From positions 1 through 5,855 of the forward strand of contig BOBI01000107.1 in NCBI GenBank assembly GCA_026002305.1: 5,855 nucleotides of DNA, read 5' to 3'. Positions within the stretch are counted from its first letter, which is position 1; each line of letters begins with the position of its first letter. This document shows, in pieces, positions 1 through 5,403 of the stretch. This DNA comes from Spirochaetia bacterium (lineage in GTDB: Bacteria > Spirochaetota > Spirochaetia > Treponematales > Breznakiellaceae). The notes beneath the pieces were generated by a model. The model was given only the letters and a program-made list of their open reading frames with translations. It was not told the origin of the DNA and did no database searches. The translations under genes and the position numbers were made by a program.

Positions 1-59
1 GCAATTATCACTATCAACAATAAAAGCACCACACTTCTGCCTATACTATTTCCCGCCAT
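1..59 (-). CDS. 5' end of a truncated gene; membrane or secreted protein N-terminus
   Basis: An ATG at 59 reads leftward off the window for 19 complete codons. It is preceded, after about four bases, by a purine-rich GAGGGG Shine-Dalgarno-like sequence. The encoded start is M-A-G-N-S-I-G-R followed by an almost unbroken hydrophobic run (V-V-L-L-L-L-I-V-I-I). This is the pattern of a signal peptide or N-terminal membrane anchor, with one arginine just before the hydrophobic core. The gene diverges from the satP-like transporter and shares its intergenic region. Only 19 residues are visible, so the function cannot be named. The first five residues resemble the start of chorismate synthase, but the hydrophobic continuation does not fit that enzyme. 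The evidence that it is a gene is the start codon, ribosome site and biased composition together. Confidence 0.55.
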   Translation of the reverse strand, partial: MAGNSIGRSVVLLLLIVII

Positions 60-93
60 TTTTCCCCTCTATTTATATGTATCGGTCTTATTA

Positions 94-108
94 AGTGGAA
101 CTTCCACT
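94..108. promoter_or_regulatory. Perfect 15-base palindrome between divergent genes (possible operator)
   Basis: The sequence AGTGGAA-C-TTCCACT is a perfect inverted repeat with 7-base arms around a central C. It lies midway between the start of the left-edge gene (59) and the satP start (156). On each strand its inner half contains TTCCAC, which sits 17 bases upstream of an AT-rich hexamer (TACATT on plus, TATAAA on minus), so the palindrome covers the expected -35 position of both divergent promoters. That fits an operator for a dimeric regulator, which I cannot identify. A transcription terminator is less likely because neither strand has a T-run after the hairpin. Confidence 0.45.
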
Positions 109-143
109 AAAAATAAAATTATGATACATTATATAGATATAAT
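102..143 (+). promoter_or_regulatory. Probable satP promoter region
   Basis: This AT-rich stretch offers several overlapping -10 candidates: TATGAT at 120-125 (five of six consensus bases), TACATT at 125-130, and TATAAT at 138-143. The last is a perfect hexamer but would start transcription at the ribosome site, so it is the least likely. No good -35 hexamer is present. The palindrome at 94-108 occupies that position, which suggests a weak promoter controlled by a regulator. The choice of -10 is not settled by sequence alone. Confidence 0.35.
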
Positions 144-155
144 TAGGAGGATAAA

Positions 156-716
156 ATGTCAACAACGGAAAATACCCGCGCAAATGCGGGGCCTTTGGGA
201 CTGTTTGGATTCGGTATGACAACGGTTTTGTTAAATCTGCACAATTCCGGCATAACAGAATTATCGATTGTCATTGTTTCGATGGGGCTTATGCTTGGCG
301 GCGCCGCGCAAATCATTGCCGGTGTGATCGAGTTTAAGGAAGGGAACACTTTCGGCGGAACGGCGTTTACCGCCTACGGATTTTTCTGGTGGTCGTTATG
401 TGCCATCTGGATCAACCCGTTTAAGGAAACGATAAATTCCGCATCCAATATTTCGATGGCGGCATATCTTTTATTATGGTGTATTTTTACATTCTTTATG
501 TTTATAGGCACGTTGAAACATAACACCATTACAAAAGTTGTCTTTTTATCGCTTACGGTGCTGTTTCTTTTGCTTGCGTTAGGCGACATTTTTGAAAGCC
601 ACGCGATAAAGGTTACGGCCGGTGTTGTGGGGCTTATCTGCGGGCTTTCCGCCATTTATTCCGCGGGCGGTCAAATTATAAACGGCGAATTTAAAAAGAA
701 AATCCTGCCGCTTTAA
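156..716 (+). CDS. satP: Acetate/succinate transporter, SatP (YaaH/GPR1/FUN34) family
   Basis: This 186-residue inner-membrane protein belongs to the AceTr family, which moves acetate and succinate with protons or as anion channels. The family signature is clear: N-A-G-P-L-G-L-F-G-F-G-M-T-T at residues 10-23, followed by the L-L-N-L-H-N motif at 25-30. A second conserved block, E-F-(2)-G-N-T-F-G-G-T-A-F-(2)-Y-G-F-F-W, occupies residues 59-78. Six hydrophobic helices are visible at about 14-30, 37-58, 67-86, 101-120, 127-146 and 152-172. F17 and Y74 probably correspond to the aromatic constriction described for SatP channels. The length matches E. coli SatP (188). The ATG follows a perfect AGGAGG at 145-150 with five bases of spacing. 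It is the only confident plus-strand gene and is convergent with lptC 12 bases downstream. The exact monocarboxylate or dicarboxylate preference cannot be read from sequence. Confidence 0.92.
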   Translation: MSTTENTRANAGPLGLFGFGMTTVLLNLHNSGITELSIVIVSMGLMLGGAAQIIAGVIEFKEGNTFGGTAFTAYGFFWWSLCAIWINPFKETINSASNISMAAYLLLWCIFTFFMFIGTLKHNTITKVVFLSLTVLFLLLALGDIFESHAIKVTAGVVGLICGLSAIYSAGGQIINGEFKKKILPL

Positions 717-725
717 GTTTGACAA

Positions 726-747
726 GGGCTAATTGCCCGCGGCAATT
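726..747. terminator. Overlapping hairpins between convergent satP and lptC ends (weak terminator candidate)
   Basis: Bases 731-747 form a perfect inverted repeat, AATTGCC-CGC-GGCAATT (7-base stem, 3-base loop). An overlapping alternative, GGGC-TAATT-GCCC, spans 726-738. The structure covers the last codons and stop of lptC and begins 10-15 bases after the satP stop, where a shared terminator would be expected. Neither side carries a proper T-run (only TTT on plus, none on minus), so intrinsic termination would be inefficient. It may serve as a 3'-end stabilising hairpin instead. Confidence 0.3.
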
Positions 748-1340
748 TCAGCGACCGCTTCTACTTCGGCTTCCGCCGCCTCATCGTCATCGGTGTGAAC
801 ATAAGTGCCCGATGCGGCGGAAGAAAAAATCCATGTACGGCCGCGCACATCGGACGAAAAACCGATGCCGGTAAAATTTGTTCCATCGGACTTTTCGATA
901 ACCACCCCGTCGTTATCGCCGCCTTTAAGTGTTTTTTCTTTATCGTTCCACCTTAAATTATCGGTTTCGATAATTAGGTCTTCGGAAGCAACCTCAATGT
1001 GAATACCGTTTTTCATGTACACGTTGCCTGAGTCCATCTCGACAGAGGCGATGCCGCCCTTGCCCAGTGCGTCGATACCGCCGTTCACATTATCATATTG
1101 CTCAAATGTAAAATTCGTTAATTCCAGTAAATGCTTTTCTTCATACCGCTCGCCAATTTCCGCATCCAGTTTCGCAAGCGGATTCCCGCCGCGCACACGT
1201 ACATAGGATAAATCTTCCATGGTAATATCGGAATATTTGTATTCCTCCGGTGTTGTTTCGCCATAGTCAAATGTGCATCCGCCCATAAAAACAGCCGTAA
1301 AAAGAATGATCAAGGATCCGGTTAGGTGCTTTATATCCAT
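729..1340 (-). CDS. LptC-like periplasmic lipoprotein (lipopolysaccharide/glycolipid transport)
   Basis: This 203-residue protein begins with a lipoprotein signal peptide: K4, a hydrophobic core at about 8-19, and the lipobox F-M-G-G-C ending at Cys22. Residues 35-160 alternate short beta-strand segments in the manner of LptC/LptA/OstA beta-jellyroll proteins, which bridge the periplasm and pass lipopolysaccharide to the outer membrane. The pattern of a moderately conserved L-T-N-F-T-F-E-Q-Y stretch, then repeated V-Y-M/I-E-V/I-I-E strands, then a G-I-G-F-S-S-D-V-R-G-R-T-W-I-F segment, matches LptC-type proteins annotated in spirochaetes, as far as I recall. The C-terminal 20 residues are an acidic Ala/Glu tail with no obvious fold. 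The ATG is the first start after an in-frame stop and has no clear Shine-Dalgarno sequence. No other lpt genes are adjacent. Assignment to the LptC fold is moderately sure; the transported lipid is unknown. Confidence 0.65.
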   Translation of the reverse strand: MDIKHLTGSLIILFTAVFMGGCTFDYGETTPEEYKYSDITMEDLSYVRVRGGNPLAKLDAEIGERYEEKHLLELTNFTFEQYDNVNGGIDALGKGGIASVEMDSGNVYMKNGIHIEVASEDLIIETDNLRWNDKEKTLKGGDNDGVVIEKSDGTNFTGIGFSSDVRGRTWIFSSAASGTYVHTDDDEAAEAEVEAVAEIAAGN

Positions 1341-1509
1341 ACTGTTTGTATCGGTTTGTTTTTAAAGCTATTTTAGGTTTAATTTTCTTCTGGTAACGAG
1401 CGCCGCAGCGCCAATAGGAACGTAGATACGGGACAAAGCGTTAGGCGCAATGAAAGCGGCACAGGGTATGCTGACCAAACTTGTTAATTCACTTATAAAT
1501 ATGCTTGTG
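1341..1509. other. Intergenic stretch between cinA and lptC with a startless protein-like frame
   Basis: This 169-base gap holds the lptC promoter candidate and no confident gene. On the minus strand a frame is open for 55 codons (1535 to 1368, ending TAG) and its translation looks protein-like (for example C-A-A-F-I-A-P-N and I-G-A-A-A-L-V-T-R-R near the end). It has no ATG or GTG start, only an internal TTG, and no ribosome site. On the plus strand a 29-codon frame (1450-1539, ATG to TAA) would give a hydrophobic peptide, again with only a weak ribosome site. A TTGACA hexamer (1513-1508) overlaps the cinA stop but lacks a matching -10. No hairpin with a T-run is visible, so I see no terminator for the cluster here. 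Confidence 0.4.
1370..1397 (-). promoter_or_regulatory. Candidate lptC promoter
   Basis: Reading on the minus strand, TAAAAT (1375-1370, five of six bases of the -10 consensus) is preceded 16 bases upstream by GTTACC (1397-1392, three of six bases of the -35 consensus). This would start transcription near 1363 and give a leader of about 23 bases before the lptC ATG. The -35 match is poor, so this is only a candidate. Confidence 0.33.
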
Positions 1510-2016
1510 TCAACAATTATAATTCCTAATAATCTCTAACAGCGACTGCAGGGCTGCGGCGTCCCGGATGCCGGCGCGGCCGCCCTCAAAGTGGTAAACA
1601 TTAGCCCGCGCCTGATCGTTTTGTTTTTGGACGGCTATCCACACGGTGCCGACCGGCGTTTCGCTGCCGTCCCCGTCGGGACCGGCAAGGCCGGTAACGG
1701 CACAGGCAATATCCGCGCCGCTTTTTGTTAAGGCGCCGCGCGCCATTGCAAGCGCACATTCGCGGCTAACCGCGCCGTGCCGCCGCAGCAACTGCGGCGG
1801 CACGGCGAGCAGTTTTTCTTTGGCGTCTAATGCGTATGTTACAAACGAGCCCCACAACACGGCGGAAGCGCCCGGCACGCTGGCTATTGCAGCGGCAACA
1901 AGGCCGGCCGTACAGGATTCGGCGAGGACAACAGTTTGTTTTTTTTGCGTTAGGCAGGTAACAAGTTTTTCGGCGGCTTCTTCGATTTCGGCGGAGGCTT
2001 CCTTTTCTTTAGTCAT
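1510..2016 (-). CDS. pncC: CinA C-terminal domain protein, nicotinamide-nucleotide amidohydrolase (PncC type)
   Basis: This 168-residue stand-alone CinA_C domain is predicted to deamidate nicotinamide mononucleotide to nicotinate mononucleotide in NAD salvage in the cytoplasm. The family motif A-E-S-C-T-A-G is at residues 32-38, with S34 as the expected catalytic serine. It is followed by V-P-G-A-S (48-52), V-T-Y (59-61) with K67 downstream, G-A-V-S (81-84), V-T-G-L-A-G-P-D-G (108-116) and P-V-G-T-V (121-125). The family more often has G-G where this has A-G after the S-C-T. The N-terminal molybdopterin-binding-like domain of full-length CinA is absent, as in E. coli PncC. ATG at 2016 is chosen; a GTG one codon upstream (2019) is possible. 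The start overlaps the bactofilin stop by 8 bases, implying translational coupling. It is the last gene of the packed cluster. Confidence 0.9.
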   Translation of the reverse strand: MTKEKEASAEIEEAAEKLVTCLTQKKQTVVLAESCTAGLVAAAIASVPGASAVLWGSFVTYALDAKEKLLAVPPQLLRRHGAVSRECALAMARGALTKSGADIACAVTGLAGPDGDGSETPVGTVWIAVQKQNDQARANVYHFEGGRAGIRDAAALQSLLEIIRNYNC

Positions 2017-2425
2017 CACTTCGCAGTAATTGCGCTTTTATTTCGTCTGTGGTGTGCGAGAAAATTTCGACATCTTTTTCACTGTCTGTCATTATGCACT
2101 GGCCTTCAAATAGAACCCCGTCGGCAATGCGCAGCCTGCCGGCTTCAATATCGCCGTGCATCTGCGCCCCGGTCATCAAATCAACCTTATCGTTTGCCCG
2201 CACCTGCGCCTTTACAGTCCCCTGAACCAAAAGCGAATCGACATAAATATGGTCGGCTTCTACCGTTGCACCCTTATCGACAATCAGATTCCCTTCGGCC
2301 TCGATGGTGCCGTAAAACCTGCCCCGTATATTAATGGTTTGTTTAAAATGCAACACGCCGCGAAAAACGGTGTTCTCGGCAAATGTAACAACGGGGTTTT
2401 GTTTTTCTTTGGGTATTTGTGTCAT
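2009..2425 (-). CDS. Bactofilin (polymer-forming cytoskeletal protein)
   Basis: This 138-residue protein contains one bactofilin domain at about residues 13-113. The domain is a right-handed beta-helix built from short strands separated by glycines. The regular pattern is visible as F-R-G-V-L-H-F, I-N-I-R-G-R-F-Y-G-T-I-E-A-E-G-N-L-I-V, V-D-S-L-L-V-Q-G-T-V-K-A-Q-V, and the closing G-A-Q-M-H-G-D-I-E-A-G-R-L-R-I-A-D-G-V-L-F-E-G-Q-C-I-M block. Bactofilins self-assemble without nucleotide into filaments that organise cell-wall enzymes and cell shape, and in spirochaetes may contribute to the helical body. The N-terminal tail is short and the C-terminal 25 residues are acidic and non-repetitive. 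The start shares TGATG with the stop of the receiver gene upstream, and no strong ribosome site precedes it, so translation is likely coupled. Confidence 0.9.
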   Translation of the reverse strand: MTQIPKEKQNPVVTFAENTVFRGVLHFKQTINIRGRFYGTIEAEGNLIVDKGATVEADHIYVDSLLVQGTVKAQVRANDKVDLMTGAQMHGDIEAGRLRIADGVLFEGQCIMTDSEKDVEIFSHTTDEIKAQLLRSDD

Positions 2426-3129
2426 CAGTAGCTTACCGTGTCCCGTATAGGCTTTTCCAAAATCGTTAGCCCTATTTCATTCTTTTTAAGGTCTTTCCAC
2501 TCTTTGTCCATTTTTGCGATATGCTGCTCCAGGCTGAAAACCACAGTTTTTACCGCTCCGGTTTTTTCCTCAATTATTTTAAGCAGGTCCTTTGTTGAAA
2601 TTTCGCCGGAAGATTCTTTTTTTAAGTTTTTAATAGCGTTATCAACCATTTTAACGCTGGTCTGTAAGTTTGAAATATTGGCTTTCATCTCGGCACTTAA
2701 TTTTTCAGCAAGTTCCAAACGAGCTTCCCTTGCGGTAATTTCCGTAATAAGCACACGGTTACGAAGCGCCGCGCGAATTCGTGCCAGCACCACAGAAAAG
2801 TTAAACGGCTTAATGATATAATCGTCGGCGCCGAGCTCAAAACCTTCTACAAGCTCTTTGGGGTCGTCAATTTTTGAAAGGAGTAACACCGGCAGTGTTT
2901 CCAATTTAGGATCTTTACGTATCCTTTCCAGAATTTTCCAACCGGAAATTTTGGGCAGTACCGTTTCTAACAGAATAATATCCGGTTTATCATGTGTGAT
3001 TTTTTCCCACGCGGTATTGCCGTCCGCCGCCATATCAACTTGAAAACCAAGTTTGCTAAGCATCAGCTCAAAAAACTCGACATTAAGCTGGTCATTATCG
3101 GCTATCAGTATTTTTTTTAAGTTTAGCAT
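2425..3129 (-). CDS. Atypical receiver-domain protein with coiled-coil C-terminus (phosphoacceptor Asp replaced by Glu)
   Basis: This protein has 234 residues. Residues 5-125 form a CheY-like receiver domain: I-L-I-A-D-N-D at 7-13, I-I-L-L-E-T-V-L-P at 51-59, L-L-L-S at 82-85, and Y-I-I-K-P-F at 104-109. The last two supply the conserved Ser85 and Lys107. The phosphoacceptor position, normally Asp in L-L-D, is Glu55 (codon GAA), and the acidic pocket reads D11-N12-D13 instead of D-D-E/D. Phosphorylation and magnesium binding are therefore doubtful, and Glu55 could mimic the active state. Residues about 128-210 are charged and heptad-like, consistent with coiled coil, and no DNA-binding or enzymatic output domain is seen. 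The output is probably protein-protein contact. ATG 3129 is preferred over TTG 3138; it lies inside lnt (35-base overlap), and the stop shares TGATG with bactofilin. The partner is unknown. Confidence 0.82.
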   Translation of the reverse strand: MLNLKKILIADNDQLNVEFFELMLSKLGFQVDMAADGNTAWEKITHDKPDIILLETVLPKISGWKILERIRKDPKLETLPVLLLSKIDDPKELVEGFELGADDYIIKPFNFSVVLARIRAALRNRVLITEITAREARLELAEKLSAEMKANISNLQTSVKMVDNAIKNLKKESSGEISTKDLLKIIEEKTGAVKTVVFSLEQHIAKMDKEWKDLKKNEIGLTILEKPIRDTVSY

Positions 3130-4720
3130 ATTTTGCAATTATATGCTTTATCGTGCCGCAAAGCAATATGAAGGCGGCAAGCATCATGCATAGAATGGGA
3201 AAATAGTCGCCGTGCTTGGTATAAAAGGTTTCCCCGTCCATAAGGGGGACATTCACCGTTAAATGGGTTGCGGTAAACGGCTCGGACATGGCAATTATTT
3301 TACCGTTGGGAAGAATCCCGCAGGTTTGGCCGGAAGCGGTGGAGCGCACCATGGAGCGGTTATTTTCAACCGATCTAAAAACCGCCATGGAAAGATGCTG
3401 CATCTGCCCTGTCAAACTGTGGGACCATGAATCATTGCTTATATTGACAATAAGTTCCGCCCCGTTTTGAACAAAGGTGCGTGTCAAATACCCAAAAGTA
3501 TCTTCAAAACATATTGGGGTGGAAAATTTGAGTTTGCCTGTTTTAAACACAACGGGTTTGGCGCCTTTCTCCCAAACATGGGTATCCAGCTTGCGGAGCA
3601 GGCTCGCAATAAATGGAAATTGCTTTTCATAAGGAAAATGCTCGGTAAACGGCACAAGATGCATTTTGCGGTAAACGTCAATAATCTCATTCTTTTCAAA
3701 TAAAATCGCGGCATTGTAGTCAACACGCTGTTTGTACCCGCCAATGTCAACAAGCCGTCCATCATCATTACCGATTAAAAACGGGACATCGCTTGCCGCA
3801 AAGAATTCCAGCAGTTCTTTTACCTGAGAATAATATTCGACATCTGTCCGGTAGTGAATATGCCAGTAAATCATTGGAACAAAGGCTGTTTCAGACCAGA
3901 CAACAAGGTCAGGTTTAGGATTTTGAGCCAAGGCCTCGCTGCTCAACCGTTTTAACAATGTTAAATTGTTTTGATAATCCGATTTTTTGTCTTTCCAGGG
4001 GTCGGCATTGTTCTGAATAAGGGCAATTCTTGCATCAGGCTGTGCAGAATAATCATTTTTTGACGAAAATCCATAAATAAAAACCAAAATGATAAATAAA
4101 ACCCAAATGGCGGCTGGTAAAAAATCAATCCTTGTTAAATTCCGGTCGAATTCCATCGGATTCTTCCCGATTTTTAACGAATTCGGGTCAATAATACGTG
4201 CAAAAAACAGTGAAGGAAAGATAACCAACAGCGAAACACCCCACACGCCCGTCAAATTAGCAATTTGCAACAGAGGGATTATTTGCCATTGCGTATAGCC
4301 GGAAATTCCGTAACCAAACCCCAAAAAACCTTTTGTCCGCAGGTATTCAAACGCAATAAAAAGCAGCAGTTGAACCAGAAACCCGCGCTTTGGAAAGATT
4401 AAAACGGCAATTTTCAGTGCAAAAAAAAGGATTTCGAAGTAGAAAAGGTAAACAAGGCTGACAAAAACACCGGCGACAAGGTTGTATGTGCTAATCCATG
4501 ATGCAAAGACGCTCATGGACACAAAGCCGTAAAGCGCCCCCCACAAAGGCGCCTGCGATAATGATACGCGGCGGATAACAACCATGGCCGGCAGATACAT
4601 AAACCATGCCAAAAATGGGATGCCGTCTTTAAAAATGAAATTAGGGTGTGCAAGGCAAAAAAGCAAAACCGAGAAAAAAACTAAAACTGCGTTACTTAAA
4701 ATAGGGATAGGTTTTTTCAT
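3095..4720 (-). CDS. lnt: Apolipoprotein N-acyltransferase
   Basis: This 541-residue inner-membrane enzyme transfers an acyl chain from a phospholipid to the alpha-amino group of the lipidated cysteine, completing lipoprotein maturation. About six or seven hydrophobic helices lie before residue 218 (roughly 8-24, 33-50, 56-78, 82-108, 113-126, 157-177 and 200-217), and one closes the protein at 505-524. Between them is the periplasmic nitrilase-like domain. Its catalytic triad is visible: E277 in V-V-W-S-E-T-A, K352 in Y-R-K-M-H-L-V-P-F, and C404 in P-I-C-F-E-D. The supporting glutamates E360 and E406 are present, as is the N-D-S-W motif at 429-432. It is slightly longer than E. coli Lnt (512). 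The start ATG overlaps the HU stop as ATGA, so it is translated by coupling. Its likely substrates include the LptC-like lipoprotein in this window. Confidence 0.95.
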   Translation of the reverse strand: MKKPIPILSNAVLVFFSVLLFCLAHPNFIFKDGIPFLAWFMYLPAMVVIRRVSLSQAPLWGALYGFVSMSVFASWISTYNLVAGVFVSLVYLFYFEILFFALKIAVLIFPKRGFLVQLLLFIAFEYLRTKGFLGFGYGISGYTQWQIIPLLQIANLTGVWGVSLLVIFPSLFFARIIDPNSLKIGKNPMEFDRNLTRIDFLPAAIWVLFIILVFIYGFSSKNDYSAQPDARIALIQNNADPWKDKKSDYQNNLTLLKRLSSEALAQNPKPDLVVWSETAFVPMIYWHIHYRTDVEYYSQVKELLEFFAASDVPFLIGNDDGRLVDIGGYKQRVDYNAAILFEKNEIIDVYRKMHLVPFTEHFPYEKQFPFIASLLRKLDTHVWEKGAKPVVFKTGKLKFSTPICFEDTFGYLTRTFVQNGAELIVNISNDSWSHSLTGQMQHLSMAVFRSVENNRSMVRSTASGQTCGILPNGKIIAMSEPFTATHLTVNVPLMDGETFYTKHGDYFPILCMMLAAFILLCGTIKHIIAKYAKLKKNTDSR

Positions 4721-5094
4721 TCATCTTCAATTTTTTTCTTTTTCGCTGTTGCTTTATCTGATTTTTCAAGCGCATGGAGTTCCTTTACCTGTTTGGGGCG
4801 CAGTTCCCAAACCGCTTCTTTTAATTCCTTGCCCGGACGAAACGAAGCGATACCATGCGGCGGTGCGGTTACCTCTTCGCCGGTCCGCGGGTTCCGCGCA
4901 TTTTTCCGCCCTTTTCGGATACGAACCTGAAAAGTGCCGAAACCGCGCAATTCAATCACCATGCCGTTAACAAGAGCATCTTTTATCACGTCAAATACCG
5001 AATCAACCACAAACTTTATGTCGTAGCGACTCATTTCGATATTTTCAAAAACTGAGTCAACTATTTCAGCTTTTGTGAATTTTGTAACGGACAC
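4717..5094 (-). CDS. HU/IHF-family DNA-binding protein with lysine-rich C-terminal tail
   Basis: This 125-residue nucleoid protein bends DNA as a dimer. Residues 5-95 are the HU/IHF fold: two N-terminal helices, then the signature G-F-G-T-F-(2)-R-(1)-R-(1)-G-R-(2)-A-R-N-P-R-T-G-E-E at 51-74. P69 lies at the tip of the DNA-intercalating arm. The fold closes with F-R-P-G-K-E-L-K at 85-92. Standard HU ends near residue 90; this one has about 30 extra residues ending in K-A-T-A-K-K-K-K-I-E-D-E, which may add non-specific DNA contact. The start is GTG at 5094. It is the first possible start after an in-frame stop, with AAGAG nine bases upstream and a better AAGGAT 14 bases upstream. It follows rpsT by 28 bases and overlaps lnt by 4. 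HU and IHF subunits cannot be told apart reliably here. Confidence 0.93.
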   Translation of the reverse strand: MSVTKFTKAEIVDSVFENIEMSRYDIKFVVDSVFDVIKDALVNGMVIELRGFGTFQVRIRKGRKNARNPRTGEEVTAPPHGIASFRPGKELKEAVWELRPKQVKELHALEKSDKATAKKKKIEDE

Positions 5095-5122
5095 GGTTTA
5101 CAACTCTTATCCTTAACGCAGT

Positions 5123-5398
5123 TTACTGTGCAATTTTTAAAGTGTTAAACAACCGCTGCATACGCGACTTCTTTCGTGCCGCCGCATTCTTCTTTATAAC
5201 GCCCTTACGTGCTGCCGTATCAATTTTTTTTATCATTGCTTTTAAAGCTTCTTCCGCCGCAGGTGGATCTTTCTTCTGCGTGGCTTCCACGAATTTACGC
5301 ACACTTGTCCTAACAGAGCTCTTTACCGCTTTATTCCGCAAGCGCCTTTCTTCGCTCTGGCGATAACGCTTTTCCGCAGAAGTTCTTTTTTTTGCCAA
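5123..5398 (-). CDS. rpsT: 30S ribosomal protein S20 (TTG start)
   Basis: This 91-residue basic protein matches S20 (87 residues in E. coli), which binds the 5' domain of 16S rRNA early in small-subunit assembly. Recognisable blocks are K-R-(1)-R-Q-S-E-E-R-R-L-R-N near the start, N-K-A-V-K-S-S-V-R-T at 22-31, and K-G-V-I-K-K-N-A-A-A-R-K-K-S-R-M at about 65-80. The start codon is TTG, giving A-K-K-R-T-S after the initiator. No ATG lies in a usable position, and a GGAGGA ribosome site (5409-5404) stands five bases upstream, so TTG is well supported. S20 of E. coli also starts with a UUG codon tied to its translational autoregulation, so the same control is plausible here. The gene lies 32 bases after the Cys4 protein and 28 bases before HU. 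Confidence 0.96.
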   Translation of the reverse strand: MAKKRTSAEKRYRQSEERRLRNKAVKSSVRTSVRKFVEATQKKDPPAAEEALKAMIKKIDTAARKGVIKKNAAARKKSRMQRLFNTLKIAQ

Positions 5399-5403
5399 AA
5401 TAT

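Noticed and set aside
138..143. Perfect TATAAT directly upstream of satP as its -10 element
   Set aside because: Transcription would start at or inside the AGGAGG ribosome site, leaving an almost leaderless message, and there is no -35 match; the hexamers at 120-130 are better placed.
1485..1513. TTGACA at the cinA stop as a strong promoter for lptC
   Set aside because: No -10 hexamer with more than three matches lies at 15-18 bases spacing, and the leader would be about 140 bases; a closer candidate exists at 1370-1397.
1450..1539. A 29-residue hydrophobic plus-strand peptide that might be a type I toxin-like small protein
   Set aside because: It has only a weak ribosome site and no promoter, its 3' end is antisense to the end of cinA, and no antitoxin-like RNA structure is evident.
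1646..2029. Long plus-strand open frame opposite cinA
   Set aside because: It is the antisense shadow of a GC-rich gene whose protein product is clearly a CinA C-terminal domain.
3130..3138. TTG at 3138 as the start of the receiver protein
   Set aside because: No Shine-Dalgarno sequence supports it, and the ATG three codons downstream better matches the usual distance to the first beta-strand of a receiver domain.
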